A DNA stretch of 22,836 nt from a virus. The stretch covers positions 1 through 22,836 of IMG/VR virus record IMGVR_UViG_3300028193_000008. One strand, written 5' to 3'. The translations under genes were made by a program, and so were the position numbers. Below, piece by piece: positions 1 through 8,365 of the stretch (positions are counted from its first letter, which is position 1; the number at the start of each line of letters is the position of its first letter). The notes below the pieces were generated by a model. That model searched no databases. It worked only from the letters and a program-made list of their open reading frames with translations, and was not told the origin of the DNA.

Positions 1-2689
1 ACGATGCAACATCTGAAGGCGGCACGGACTTGCCGACAATCGTAATCTCCTGCATAGGCGAGGTATCAAATGAGCCTTCCTCACCTGTGTCTGCTACTGA
101 TACAACCCTCACCTTGTAGGTATGTCCATCAATAATATCCCCGAGTATTTGAAAATGCGTACCCGTGGTTTCACCTCTAAGGCCCCAGCTGGCTCCGTTG
201 TTATCGCTTATATATATCTTTGCCCTTGCATAAGTTTTGACATAATAGGATGCCGCATCCGGCTTATCAAACCAGACATCAATAGCGTCCTCAATAGTGC
301 CGTCAGCTTTTTTGACAAGACTTTCGGTTAGGTTCAAATTCTCAACATTGGGAATCTCAGATGAGAGCGATGAATAATTATTATCCGGCAGTATAATGTC
401 GGAATCGTCATAGACATTTTCGTTGTATTCTAAGGCCTGTATCTGACATTCGTTCGTTCCTTCTCTTTGAATTGACACCACCCTGAAATCTTTCTTAATT
501 TTGTTTGTTTCTCCGACAGCATACACGTCAAAGACCTGGGGCGCATTGCTGAAAGCCTCGCACTCAATCTCTGTGTAACTGCCCATTGGAGAAGTGATGT
601 TTTTCTCCTCAATAGTATCGTCGGAAAATCTAACCTGAATCTTGTAGGATTTGCCGTCTTCAATTACCATGGTGCGGTCAAGTTTAACCAAAGTCATGGT
701 TGATCCTATCTGCACCCGGCCCGAAAAACCCCACTGCGGAACATCATGCGACATTGAAATGATATCTCCGGCTTGGCAGGCGATAGCGTCAATTCCAGCC
801 TTAAAGGTAACAGAACGGTCGATATACTTTGCGACTTTCAAAGCATACCGGCCAGCTCGTATTGCATAGCTTGTGCGGGTAGTAAAGAGGCGAATTTGGC
901 TCTTGCGCATGGGATTGCCAGCGGCCAATGCGTCCTCGTCAATATAAGAAATAGTCTCCTGCCGGTATCCTTTATCCTTATCCATAAACTGAATCTCAAT
1001 GACATTGGGGATCTCTTTTAACGTTTTCCAGCTTTGAGCAAAGCTGTCCTTAACTATATTCCCGACACCAAACAACTGCGTTGGGTTAGCTTGTTTGTCT
1101 ATCTTAAAGGATATCCCGCCAGCTGAGTATACAGGCATAGCATTGAATGTCGCACACAGCTGAATTAAAAGATCCAAGGCTTTTGTATTTGAATCAATAA
1201 CAACATCCATCCTGAAGCGTTTCTCAAAACCGCCTTTGCCGTCGGCGACTTTCTCTTCGCAATACTGAGACATCTCCAAAAGCGACGCGTTATCCAAGTT
1301 CGTGCTTGATATAAATTCGCCCAACCCATAGCGCGCGTTTGTAATAAAATCTTTCAGGCACCACACCGGATTAGCGCTGTATTTGTTTGTAAAAGTCATA
1401 CCGTCCCAAGTTAATAACGTATCATCCAAAAGCAGTCTGTAATCACTGCCGTCCCAATAATAATCATCCCAATCAACCGGCGTGCCAGCGTTGCGAATAT
1501 CAGGAACCGTCACCAGCTTGCCCTTAACAACGCATGTTATATTAGGCATTGATCCGGACAGCTGATCCGTGGCCAGAAGTTTAAGGCCCAAAAGGACAGT
1601 GTTTGGATATATGAGATCATCTGTCTTAAGCTCATCCAGCTGGAACCACATCAGATCGCCTTGTTTAAGAGGATCAAGCGTCGAATCGTCGGAAGTTCTT
1701 GTCACCCGAATATCGTATTGCCCAGGGGCCAGTCCTTCTTTGCGAAAGATCCTGCGAACAGACGATCTTGATTTGCCTGAGATAGTGGTTTCACCTAAAT
1801 CAATATAAGTTGGGTCCGTATGCAGTTTATATTCAACTCGATATGTGACGCTCCAGCTTGATATGCCACCGCCGCCGGACTGCTGATACAAACCGTTATT
1901 AAGCCTTAGGTGAATCTCAAAACCTTCAACATCTGAATCAACCATTGTGTAAACATAGGGGTTGTCTTTTGTAAGGTTTACACTAATAGGATAAATATTA
2001 TGCAGATCCTCAAAGTTCGGTATTAAGCTCTGATTATTCGTGCCGTATCTTTTAATCATATCTATTCCGCTAAAATTGACGCTGGGATTGTTGTTGATCT
2101 CGATATCGTCTATTGACTCAATCTCGCCTTCGCATAACCCTAAAAGAATATTCAAATAGTTTTTATCACCATCGTCCCGCAGGAACTGATTGATTATATT
2201 TCCGCCGATTTTATGCTCGCCGTAAACCACTGCCAACGGCACGCCCACTTCCTGAATCGTCTGAACGCCGTCCCAGCCGTACGTTGGTGATCCTTCATCA
2301 AGCCCGCCTCTGGGTCCTGATCCTAAATTGAAGTCAGGCATTTTGGGCTGGTTCATGTATTGATATATGGAATAACCGATAGACAATATAAAAAAAGTAA
2401 ACAAAAACGGATGAGCAACTGCCACTGCCCATACCGCTGAAATTATCACTGAAATCACCGCGACAACAGGGGCTTTGACTTCAGGAATAACAGTAATCTC
2501 GTCGCCTTTTTCAATCCGCACGTCAAGGTCTTTAACTCTTTTGCCGGTAACGATAACCCGCTTGTCTTTATAGTCAAATCCCGAAACGTCAAGGAATCCG
2601 CGCAGAGTTTTATCCCTTGAATATGAAACCTCAACGGTTTCAGCTTCGTTTACTTTAAAAGGATTTTTTATGTTTCGTACAGTTACCAT
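1..2689 (-). CDS. Tail tip / host-specificity protein, lambda gpJ-like with an N-terminal gpI-like domain (partial, runs off left edge)
   Basis: The frame is open from an ATG at 2689 to the window edge, giving about 896 residues without a stop. Residues 1-115 resemble lambda gpI: a small beta-rich domain ending in a GDEITVIPEV-type strand, then a hydrophobic segment at about 73-110. From about residue 120 it follows lambda gpJ: a YGEHKIGGN segment, a YPNTVLLGLKL strand, a WCLKDFITNARYGLG block and a YCEEKVADGKGGFEKR block all have clear gpJ counterparts. The last visible 100 residues look like the start of a fibronectin-III-type domain. In the gpJ family this protein forms the tail tip, contacts the host receptor and closes the tail tube. 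The start overlaps the NlpC gene's stop by 7 bases. No separate gpI gene exists, so the N-terminus probably supplies that part. The receptor-binding end lies outside the window. Confidence 0.9.
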   Translation of the reverse strand, partial: MVTVRNIKNPFKVNEAETVEVSYSRDKTLRGFLDVSGFDYKDKRVIVTGKRVKDLDVRIEKGDEITVIPEVKAPVVAVISVIISAVWAVAVAHPFLFTFFILSIGYSIYQYMNQPKMPDFNLGSGPRGGLDEGSPTYGWDGVQTIQEVGVPLAVVYGEHKIGGNIINQFLRDDGDKNYLNILLGLCEGEIESIDDIEINNNPSVNFSGIDMIKRYGTNNQSLIPNFEDLHNIYPISVNLTKDNPYVYTMVDSDVEGFEIHLRLNNGLYQQSGGGGISSWSVTYRVEYKLHTDPTYIDLGETTISGKSRSSVRRIFRKEGLAPGQYDIRVTRTSDDSTLDPLKQGDLMWFQLDELKTDDLIYPNTVLLGLKLLATDQLSGSMPNITCVVKGKLVTVPDIRNAGTPVDWDDYYWDGSDYRLLLDDTLLTWDGMTFTNKYSANPVWCLKDFITNARYGLGEFISSTNLDNASLLEMSQYCEEKVADGKGGFEKRFRMDVVIDSNTKALDLLIQLCATFNAMPVYSAGGISFKIDKQANPTQLFGVGNIVKDSFAQSWKTLKEIPNVIEIQFMDKDKGYRQETISYIDEDALAAGNPMRKSQIRLFTTRTSYAIRAGRYALKVAKYIDRSVTFKAGIDAIACQAGDIISMSHDVPQWGFSGRVQIGSTMTLVKLDRTMVIEDGKSYKIQVRFSDDTIEEKNITSPMGSYTEIECEAFSNAPQVFDVYAVGETNKIKKDFRVVSIQREGTNECQIQALEYNENVYDDSDIILPDNNYSSLSSEIPNVENLNLTESLVKKADGTIEDAIDVWFDKPDAASYYVKTYARAKIYISDNNGASWGLRGETTGTHFQILGDIIDGHTYKVRVVSVADTGEEGSFDTSPMQEITIVGKSVPPSDVAS

Positions 2690-3183
2690 CTTTTTTTCCT
2701 TAAGCGATAAAAACCCTCTATTCTTTTGCTCCACGCCTCATCGTCAAGCCTTGAAACCACCACGCCTTGTCTGGGGCAGTGGATAAACTTTCTGTTCTTA
2801 AAAACAACTCCCGCATGGTTCGCTATGCCTCTTGAATTTAAAAACAACACAGCGTCCAGAGTTTGAGGATCCTCGCTTTTCTCCCAGTCGTTCTCGTAAT
2901 TCTCTCTGAAATAATCTTTGCCTCTAAGGCCCCAAACCTTCTCATATTCCAAATCTTCGATGTCAAACAACTTAAACCCTAAGTCCTGATACACCAGCTT
3001 AAGAAATCCCCAGCAGTCCAAACCTTCCAAGGCCCGGCCCCTGTGTGAATAGGGGATGCCGAGGTACTTATCGATGATCAGCTTTTCTACATGATGTATA
3101 TTCGTCTCGTCGGCACCGAAGGAAAAGCTCCGAACCTCTGGTAATTGTTCAGTTGTTTGCATCTTTGCTGTGTCTTGTTGCAT
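2683..3183 (-). CDS. Tail assembly peptidase, NlpC/P60 family, lambda gpK-like
   Basis: An NlpC/P60 cysteine peptidase fold is visible. With the start at 3183, the nucleophile is Cys57 in GLDCWGFLKLVY, the general-base His is His123 in ANHAGVVF, and His135 is the likely third residue. In lambda, gpK acts in tail-tip assembly and may cut peptidoglycan during DNA entry. Lambda gpK also has a JAMM/MPN domain in front, which is absent here, so this is the short, NlpC-only form. The start is uncertain. An ATG at 3183 follows an AGGAG at 10 bases and gives 166 aa; a GTG at 3210 and an ATG at 3162 are alternatives. All of them overlap the 3' end of the upstream gpL-like gene by 76-124 bases, and no in-frame ATG or GTG start lies after that gene's stop before the conserved domain. 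Confidence 0.85.
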   Translation of the reverse strand: MQQDTAKMQTTEQLPEVRSFSFGADETNIHHVEKLIIDKYLGIPYSHRGRALEGLDCWGFLKLVYQDLGFKLFDIEDLEYEKVWGLRGKDYFRENYENDWEKSEDPQTLDAVLFLNSRGIANHAGVVFKNRKFIHCPRQGVVVSRLDDEAWSKRIEGFYRLRKKRW

Positions 3184-3698
3184 TCTGTTTCTGCTCCTGC
3201 ATATCCGCACTCGGATGATTTAAACTTCCAACTGCAGTAATTCCTCGCATATCTGCGCGCTGGAAGGTCCATACCCAAAACATCAAACTTGCCTGTTAAA
3301 GTAAACTCAACATTAGTTTGATCCGCCGTATAATTATCTATATAAAAAATGTCGTCAATATGCGCGTCCGGATCCGCCAGCTGATTTGCCCACACTGTGC
3401 GGATAATAACTTTTTTGCCTCTAAAATCGTACTGCTCTAAATACAGTTGAATGAGCCTCGAGACATTCGCCAGCCTCACCTTGACTTGATCAATACGACC
3501 CTGATTGTTTTCACCGGTGAATTCATGCATGATAGGGAAGCGGGTGTAAGTCACTGAATCATATACAACATCCTCATCATAACTGGCCAAATACAAATCA
3601 TTCGACCCGTCATAATTTTCGATGATGTATAAATATATAGGTCGATTTTCCTGTTTTGCTTTTTCCTGTTTGAAGGTCGGGTCAATATCTCTTGGCAT
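3087..3698 (-). CDS. Minor tail protein, lambda gpL-like with a four-cysteine cluster-binding C-terminus
   Basis: The 203-aa protein starts at an ATG that overlaps the previous gene's stop (TAATG). Residues 1-150 form a beta-rich domain. The C-terminal part has the gpL hallmark: four cysteines (155, 164, 173, 180) with CGY and an FGAFPSVP ending. In lambda gpL these cysteines bind an iron-sulfur cluster, and the protein belongs to the distal tail tip. It sits between the gpM-like and gpK-like genes as in lambda. The conserved FGAFPSVP end falls in the stretch shared with the NlpC frame, so the overlap with the next gene is real coding on the L side. The function assignment rests on motif and order. 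Confidence 0.85.
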   Translation of the reverse strand: MPRDIDPTFKQEKAKQENRPIYLYIIENYDGSNDLYLASYDEDVVYDSVTYTRFPIMHEFTGENNQGRIDQVKVRLANVSRLIQLYLEQYDFRGKKVIIRTVWANQLADPDAHIDDIFYIDNYTADQTNVEFTLTGKFDVLGMDLPARRYARNYCSWKFKSSECGYAGAETECNKTQQRCKQLNNYQRFGAFPSVPTRRIYIM

Positions 3699-4036
3699 TA
3701 TTTCACCTCTACAAAATCAAATTCAAAGTCATAAATCTGATACGACTTCATAGCGAATTTAAAACTATCGTCAACAAACCTGACGGTGTATTCCAAAGAA
3801 TCATTTGGATTTGTCCAAGTAAAACTCGCAAATGCTCCATACTTGCTGATAAAGAAATTCTTGACGTTATTCATCTCAGACAATGTTCTTGTCCTAAACC
3901 GCAGGGACCATTTTCTCAAGGGGTTTTCCCATTTACGCCGTCTCTGTTCAACGCCGTTTTCAAACTCTGAAATCAACGTCTTATATTCAACTGTTTCATC
4001 TATCACAAAATCAGGGTTAAAATTAAAATCGCTCAT
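3698..4036 (-). CDS. Minor tail protein, lambda gpM-like
   Basis: The 112-aa protein is a small beta-rich protein whose length and layout match lambda gpM (109 aa). It has an N-terminal beta segment with a run of basic residues (VEQRRRKWENP), a helix ending in KYGAFASFTWTNP, and a final set of strands. GpM is a tail-tip component that links the distal tube to the L/I/J complex. The ATG overlaps the tape measure stop as ATGA, and its own stop overlaps the gpL-like start, so these genes are translationally coupled. Similarity to gpM is by pattern and gene order rather than strong residue identity. Confidence 0.78.
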   Translation of the reverse strand: MSDFNFNPDFVIDETVEYKTLISEFENGVEQRRRKWENPLRKWSLRFRTRTLSEMNNVKNFFISKYGAFASFTWTNPNDSLEYTVRFVDDSFKFAMKSYQIYDFEFDFVEVK

Positions 4037-5964
4037 GTGTAACTCCTGATAACCGACCGTATTTTTCCGTTATTGTAAATATCGTCGGCAATTGCGTTTG
4101 ACAGCATCTTGCGGTTGCGCCACACATCCTGCGCGTCCCAAGCCTGAATAACCTGATTAACATTGATGGTTACGCCGCCGCCTCTAACATTTTCGCCATT
4201 ATTAAGGGCCCTTAGGTTGTCTGACCCGCCTAATGCGCTCATGCCGCGTCTTGACAAGACGCCTTCGCCGGTCTGTGCCACGATCGGCACTTCGTCGGGA
4301 GCCAACCCTTGATGAGCTTTGATAAAATTTCTTTGCCGGTTCCTTACCATGCCGCCTTCATGAAAGAGACTGCTCACAGCCACGCCGAATATGTTTCCGC
4401 CAGCTCCGCCAGCAAAAGCAGTAAGCAGTTTAATCATCACTATCTTGGCAAGTATCTGTGATATCATCTGAAGCATAGATCTTCCGAAATCCGCAAAAAC
4501 TTCTTTAACATTCCTAAGCTCACCTGTGAACGCCTTAAAAAAGAGATTGGAAAAAGCGCTCTCCATATTCCTTGCGGTCTGCTTTGCAAACGCCTCCATA
4601 GCGTTAAATTGTTTCTTTACATTGCCCAGCCCTTTTCCCGGCTTGCTAAGTTCTTCCATAAATTGCGCATATTTATTTTTAATCTGGTCAAATACACTTA
4701 TAATTTCTTTTGCCGATTTTTTAGTATTACTGGTATTTTCGTTTAAGGCGTCCGCCGCTTTCTTCATAGCCAACACATAGCTCTTATCTAATGTCTTGGC
4801 AAAATCAATAAGGTTGGAGGCGATTTCAGTAAAAGCCTTTTTATGCGGCCCGGGCAGTTGCGATATTCTTAATGCCCATCGGGCGAGTGTTGTGATGACG
4901 GATTTCAGCCCTTCATTAACTCCGGCAACAAACGACCAGAATAACGCTTTAATCACATTCCATTTCTTAAAAGCAATCCATATTGCTACTATGCCAGCGG
5001 CAACGGCAAGCAATATCGGGGCAATGGGTGCGATAGCCACCCATAATCCTGCAAACGCTCCCGACATAACACCTATGCCTGTAGAAACAGCGGGGATAGC
5101 AAGCCCCACTACTCCTAAGACAGCGGCCAACGCAGTAAGCGCAATAACTGTAAACAATATACTTTTAACAAACAAGGGGTGCTCTTTTGCCGCATTTTTC
5201 AGCCAATTCGCAAAAAGAGCCAGGGCAAATGCAACCTTGCTTACAGGTGGAAGCAACACTGACCCGACAACGATTCCAAGTTCCTCTGCAGATGATTTAA
5301 GTCTTCGCAATAGGTTCGTCAATGAATTGGCTGTTCTCAACATATCCCCCTGCGACGTCTCTGTCTGTTCCAACATAACTCTAAACCTCGCCCAAATCTT
5401 CTGCTGTTCTGTCATGACTTCGCCTTGTTTAATCATTCCATTTGTCAGCGCCCATGCCTTTATTGTATTTTCATTGACGAGGATACCCAAACGCTTCAAT
5501 GGCTCGATCTCTCCTGATATGCCCGACTGCAGTTTCGTAAAAGCTTCCTCAGGCCTTAAATTATAAAACGAAGCCATATCATAGCTTAATTGTGTCAGCG
5601 CCTTTGACATCTCGTAAGCCATTTCTTCTGAGAGCTTCATGGATTTCAACATAACATTAAAGGTGCTGACCACTTTTCGTATCTCAAAAGAGTTTAACCC
5701 AAGAGTTTTGGAGAGTTCATCGCTCCACTCACGCGCTATTCCTGCCATATTTGCCATAGACTCCTTAAATAAATTTTCAGACTCCTGGGCATCCATGGCC
5801 AGTTTGGTAAGCGCGGCGCTGATAGCGGCAATAGCTGCTGTTGCTATAACTCCGTATCTCTTCCATGCATTCCCAAAGCGTACAAGGCCCCCGCTCACCC
5901 CTTTGAGTTTTTTTGAGGCCTCGTCTCTCAGCTTTAAAATTATGGATAACTGCTTATTGCTCAT
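4033..5964 (-). CDS. Tail tape measure protein, lambda gpH-like
   Basis: This 643-aa protein is the longest complete tail gene. The N-terminus is helical with basic residues and a hydrophobic stretch at about 38-55. Long helical segments with the feel of the PhageMin_Tail family follow (QSGISGEIEPLKRLGI motif at about residues 145-160), then a strongly hydrophobic Ala/Ile/Val region at about 265-335, then more helices and a C-terminal domain rich in Gly. Tape measure proteins set tail length and enter the cell envelope on infection. At the usual 1.5 angstrom per residue, the tail would be just under 100 nm. The ATG overlaps the stop of the T-like frame as ATGA, the normal place for a tape measure after the G/GT chaperones. 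Confidence 0.92.
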   Translation of the reverse strand: MSNKQLSIILKLRDEASKKLKGVSGGLVRFGNAWKRYGVIATAAIAAISAALTKLAMDAQESENLFKESMANMAGIAREWSDELSKTLGLNSFEIRKVVSTFNVMLKSMKLSEEMAYEMSKALTQLSYDMASFYNLRPEEAFTKLQSGISGEIEPLKRLGILVNENTIKAWALTNGMIKQGEVMTEQQKIWARFRVMLEQTETSQGDMLRTANSLTNLLRRLKSSAEELGIVVGSVLLPPVSKVAFALALFANWLKNAAKEHPLFVKSILFTVIALTALAAVLGVVGLAIPAVSTGIGVMSGAFAGLWVAIAPIAPILLAVAAGIVAIWIAFKKWNVIKALFWSFVAGVNEGLKSVITTLARWALRISQLPGPHKKAFTEIASNLIDFAKTLDKSYVLAMKKAADALNENTSNTKKSAKEIISVFDQIKNKYAQFMEELSKPGKGLGNVKKQFNAMEAFAKQTARNMESAFSNLFFKAFTGELRNVKEVFADFGRSMLQMISQILAKIVMIKLLTAFAGGAGGNIFGVAVSSLFHEGGMVRNRQRNFIKAHQGLAPDEVPIVAQTGEGVLSRRGMSALGGSDNLRALNNGENVRGGGVTINVNQVIQAWDAQDVWRNRKMLSNAIADDIYNNGKIRSVIRSYT

Positions 5965-6284
5965 CTTCTAAACAAATTCCTTTTTCTTAATTTTTCCGCT
6001 TCAATTTTCTTTAATTCCTTTTCAATAACCTCAAACGCGTCTAAGAGTTTTGCCGATTGCTCGATCCAACCACCTGGGTTTGGCAAATATCCACGTTCAT
6101 AAAAATTAAATGCCCTTATAAAATCCGCGCTTTGACGCGTGACGATTTTAAAAGGGCATCCTTGATATTCTTCGCCGTTTAGTTCCCAAGTCTCTTGTCC
6201 TGGAATCTCAAACTCACATTGCGTCTTCTTTCCCGATAAACAGCTTTGGCAGTTCACAGCAAGGTCGCCCAAATGAACCGCCAC
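5961..6284 (-). CDS. T part of the tail assembly chaperone, read by -1 frameshift from the upstream G-like gene (GT fusion)
   Basis: The frame lies immediately upstream of the tape measure and is -1 relative to the G-like gene. It has a GTG at 6284, but no convincing ribosome site of its own, and the frame continues two codons further upstream to a slippery A AAA AAC that overlaps the last two sense codons of the G-like gene. The likely product is a fusion of about 250 aa (141 from G, two junction residues, then this 107-aa segment). The T segment has four cysteines in two pairs (CQSC, then single C and GCPF) and a basic helical end. In lambda, G and GT hold the tape measure before the tube forms. 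Calling it an independent protein would probably be wrong. Confidence 0.85.
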   Translation of the reverse strand: MAVHLGDLAVNCQSCLSGKKTQCEFEIPGQETWELNGEEYQGCPFKIVTRQSADFIRAFNFYERGYLPNPGGWIEQSAKLLDAFEVIEKELKKIEAEKLRKRNLFRR

Positions 6285-6286
6285 GA

Positions 6287-6712
6287 TCAGTTTTTTCGTT
6301 CGTCTCCCGAGAGCTTCGACTCATTTAATATAACTTCCGCAAGTTCCTGTCTAAGCTCGCTTGGAAACATCGCTATAATCCTGTCCGGCGCGGCGTCCCG
6401 CATTTTACCGGCATACTTGATCGTCTCGAAACTTAACTCAACCGCCTTTTTAGTTTGCGGATCCAAAAAGTTCTCCAACCCCTTAAGCCCAAACTTAATG
6501 GCTGTAATCTGGCGTTTATTCCAGTTAAGACGCACCTTTGCTTTATCATTGGGATTGGTCGAACTCATCTCATAGGTTGATGAATCATCGTCAATCTCAG
6601 CTCTCAACGCCGGGTCCAAAACGCCTATGTGAAACACCGTTGGATTGTCTTTATCCGGATCAAGTTTCGAGATATGCTTTCTTGTGGCATTAATATCAAT
6701 TCCTGTTAACAT
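6287..6712 (-). CDS. Tail assembly chaperone, lambda gpG-like
   Basis: The 141-aa acidic, mostly helical protein lies directly after the major tail protein and before the T frame and tape measure. It has a good ribosome site (AAGGAGG) before its ATG. The name rests on position, size, and the frameshift signal at its end rather than on recognisable residues. In lambda-type phages this protein is made in excess over the GT fusion, and both bind the tape measure. Its last codons (CGA AAA AAC TGA) form the slippery site. Confidence 0.82.
   Translation of the reverse strand: MLTGIDINATRKHISKLDPDKDNPTVFHIGVLDPALRAEIDDDSSTYEMSSTNPNDKAKVRLNWNKRQITAIKFGLKGLENFLDPQTKKAVELSFETIKYAGKMRDAAPDRIIAMFPSELRQELAEVILNESKLSGDERKN
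6290..6296 (-). promoter_or_regulatory. Programmed -1 ribosomal frameshift site, A AAA AAC
   Basis: The heptamer fits X XXY YYZ in the zero frame of the G-like gene and is followed at once by its TGA stop. Slipping back one base joins the G frame to the T frame without a stop. A GGGAG sits 7 bases upstream, like the internal Shine-Dalgarno sequence that stimulates -1 shifting at dnaX. I see no clear stimulatory hairpin after it. Confidence 0.82.
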
Positions 6713-6727
6713 GAAAAACCTCCTTTT

Positions 6728-7876
6728 TTATAGACACAAAATAGTTAGTTCGTCGTCGCCCGGCTCTAATGTCCCATTTAAAGAAAAGCTTGCCCGAGCG
6801 GTTGCAATGCCTTCTCTGTCTTCATCGGCGACTTTTGAATACTGAACCTTTGGAGCGTAAAACCAGAACTTGTTGCCCAATGTTTCGCCAACCTGAAAAT
6901 TTAAGATCATCTCATCGCCGTTGAACCACTTGCCAAAGAAGTCGTGGCTCGATACGCTTACCATTTCCGGATTTAATGAGCCTGCTGGCTTTCTGTCAGA
7001 GATGACGTAAGAGAATATCCCAGCCTGCTCGTTTACATCGTCGCGAACACCTAAGACGTTTGCCCAGTCAATCTCAAGCTCGCTAAGTTTTGCCTGCAGG
7101 TTGTCAAGCCAAAGATAGGCATTCAAGAAAACAGGCGGCTTGGTTGATTCGTGGCCAATAGAGGAAAGCAGACTTGCGTCCTGCGTGCTTAAATACGCTC
7201 CCGAAAAATCAAACTCTACTAGAACTGGCTCACCAACTTTAAAATTAAATTTCGCCTTGCCTCGCGCGCCTTTTAAAACTTTCTTGACTCCGTCTTCGTA
7301 AGTGGCCATGGTAAGAGAGGGCACACCGCTTGGATCCGTAATCGGTTTTAGTTCTTTGCCGACTTCGGACGGATCCGAACTGGCTGTCGCCGAAGCTCCG
7401 GACGTCGACCCTGTGATGGTTTCTGCATCTTGAAACGTACCGCTTATCTCCACAAAGTAGAGTGTAGTGGTACCGTCAGCTGTATCTACAACAACACGGC
7501 CTGTCGCCCCGGACGTGCCGCCGACAATGGTCTCACCGTGCTTAAAAGGTCCTGCGGTTACCGCTCCAATTGAAATAGACTGTAGCGGGGTAGACTGCCA
7601 TCCGCATGCCTTAATCAGCTTCAACCATTCAGGTTCAGTGGTGGATACACCAGAACCTCTTAAACGTAAACTGAAAGTGAGTTTTGATGCGCTTTTACCC
7701 GGCAGATCGCCGACTTTTGAAAAACTGCTTCCTACTGGATTTCTTTCATGTAGAGGCGGATCCACGTCCATAACAGGGTTTTCAATTAAAAGCTTTGCGT
7801 CCTGACTGGCCAGCGCCTCTTCAATGCCTTCCTGGCTTTCAACCTTTGCGGCAAGTTGTCTTCTTCGTGTTAACAT
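6728..7876 (-). CDS. Major tail tube protein, lambda gpV-like
   Basis: The 382-aa protein sits between the tail terminator and the tail chaperones, with a strong AAGGAGG ribosome site. It is beta-rich and ends in a compact C-terminal domain. It is much longer than lambda gpV (246 aa). Part of the difference is an insert at about residues 100-170 that holds two copies of a GETIxGxTSGAT-type repeat (about 114-125 and 151-162). Such Gly/Thr/Ser-rich repeats occur in surface-exposed phage domains and may decorate the tube. The tube role follows from position, size class and expected high expression; the insert's role is unknown. Confidence 0.83.
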   Translation of the reverse strand: MLTRRRQLAAKVESQEGIEEALASQDAKLLIENPVMDVDPPLHERNPVGSSFSKVGDLPGKSASKLTFSLRLRGSGVSTTEPEWLKLIKACGWQSTPLQSISIGAVTAGPFKHGETIVGGTSGATGRVVVDTADGTTTLYFVEISGTFQDAETITGSTSGASATASSDPSEVGKELKPITDPSGVPSLTMATYEDGVKKVLKGARGKAKFNFKVGEPVLVEFDFSGAYLSTQDASLLSSIGHESTKPPVFLNAYLWLDNLQAKLSELEIDWANVLGVRDDVNEQAGIFSYVISDRKPAGSLNPEMVSVSSHDFFGKWFNGDEMILNFQVGETLGNKFWFYAPKVQYSKVADEDREGIATARASFSLNGTLEPGDDELTILCL

Positions 7877-7892
7877 AATTTATCCCTCCTTT

Positions 7893-8363
7893 TTAACTAG
7901 ACAAAGTTGGATCAAGTCTTTGATGCCGATACTTTATCTCAATCTCAACAATGATCCCGGCGTAATGCTGACCTTCGGTCGTTTCAAACGGCGTAGTCCC
8001 CAGCACGTTTGTGTCAACCGCGTGTCCTCTACGAGTATGATCAGTCAAAACCGCCTTTTTTATATCGCCCTGCAATCTATTTAAATAAGTGTCCGTAGAA
8101 GTAGCCTCGTCTTCGTCGCTTACAAAAAAACAATCAAGATAAACACTTAGTGTACATTCCTCAAGAGGATACGGCGCGGATTGTTCCGCTTCGTCACCAC
8201 AACTTAAAATAATAGCGGGAAGATTAACAAGACTGTTGCCGTGCATTGACCACCGCTGGATAGTTTCGGGGATAAAATCAAAATTAAAGCCGTTGGCAAT
8301 GGTTACACCTTCAAGCGTGGTTTTTAAATTCTCAAGTATTTTTTCTCTTACTGTTTCCGGCAT
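7893..8363 (-). CDS. Tail terminator protein, lambda gpU-like
   Basis: The 156-aa protein has an N-terminal helix (VREKILENLKTTLEGV), a central strand region, then a final strand with the EIEIKYRHQ ending seen in tail terminator folds. It lies between a gpZ-like gene and the major tail protein, the exact place of lambda U. The terminator caps the tail tube and joins it to the head. An AAGGAAG lies before its ATG, overlapping the end of the upstream gene. The assignment rests mainly on synteny and size. Confidence 0.7.
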   Translation of the reverse strand: MPETVREKILENLKTTLEGVTIANGFNFDFIPETIQRWSMHGNSLVNLPAIILSCGDEAEQSAPYPLEECTLSVYLDCFFVSDEDEATSTDTYLNRLQGDIKKAVLTDHTRRGHAVDTNVLGTTPFETTEGQHYAGIIVEIEIKYRHQRLDPTLSS

Positions 8364-8365
8364 AA

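Noticed and set aside
4796-5566. A 256-codon open frame on the plus strand inside the tape measure gene
   Set aside because: It is an antisense shadow of a high-Ala/Leu/Ile gene; the minus-strand frame has the family features, gene order and ribosome site.
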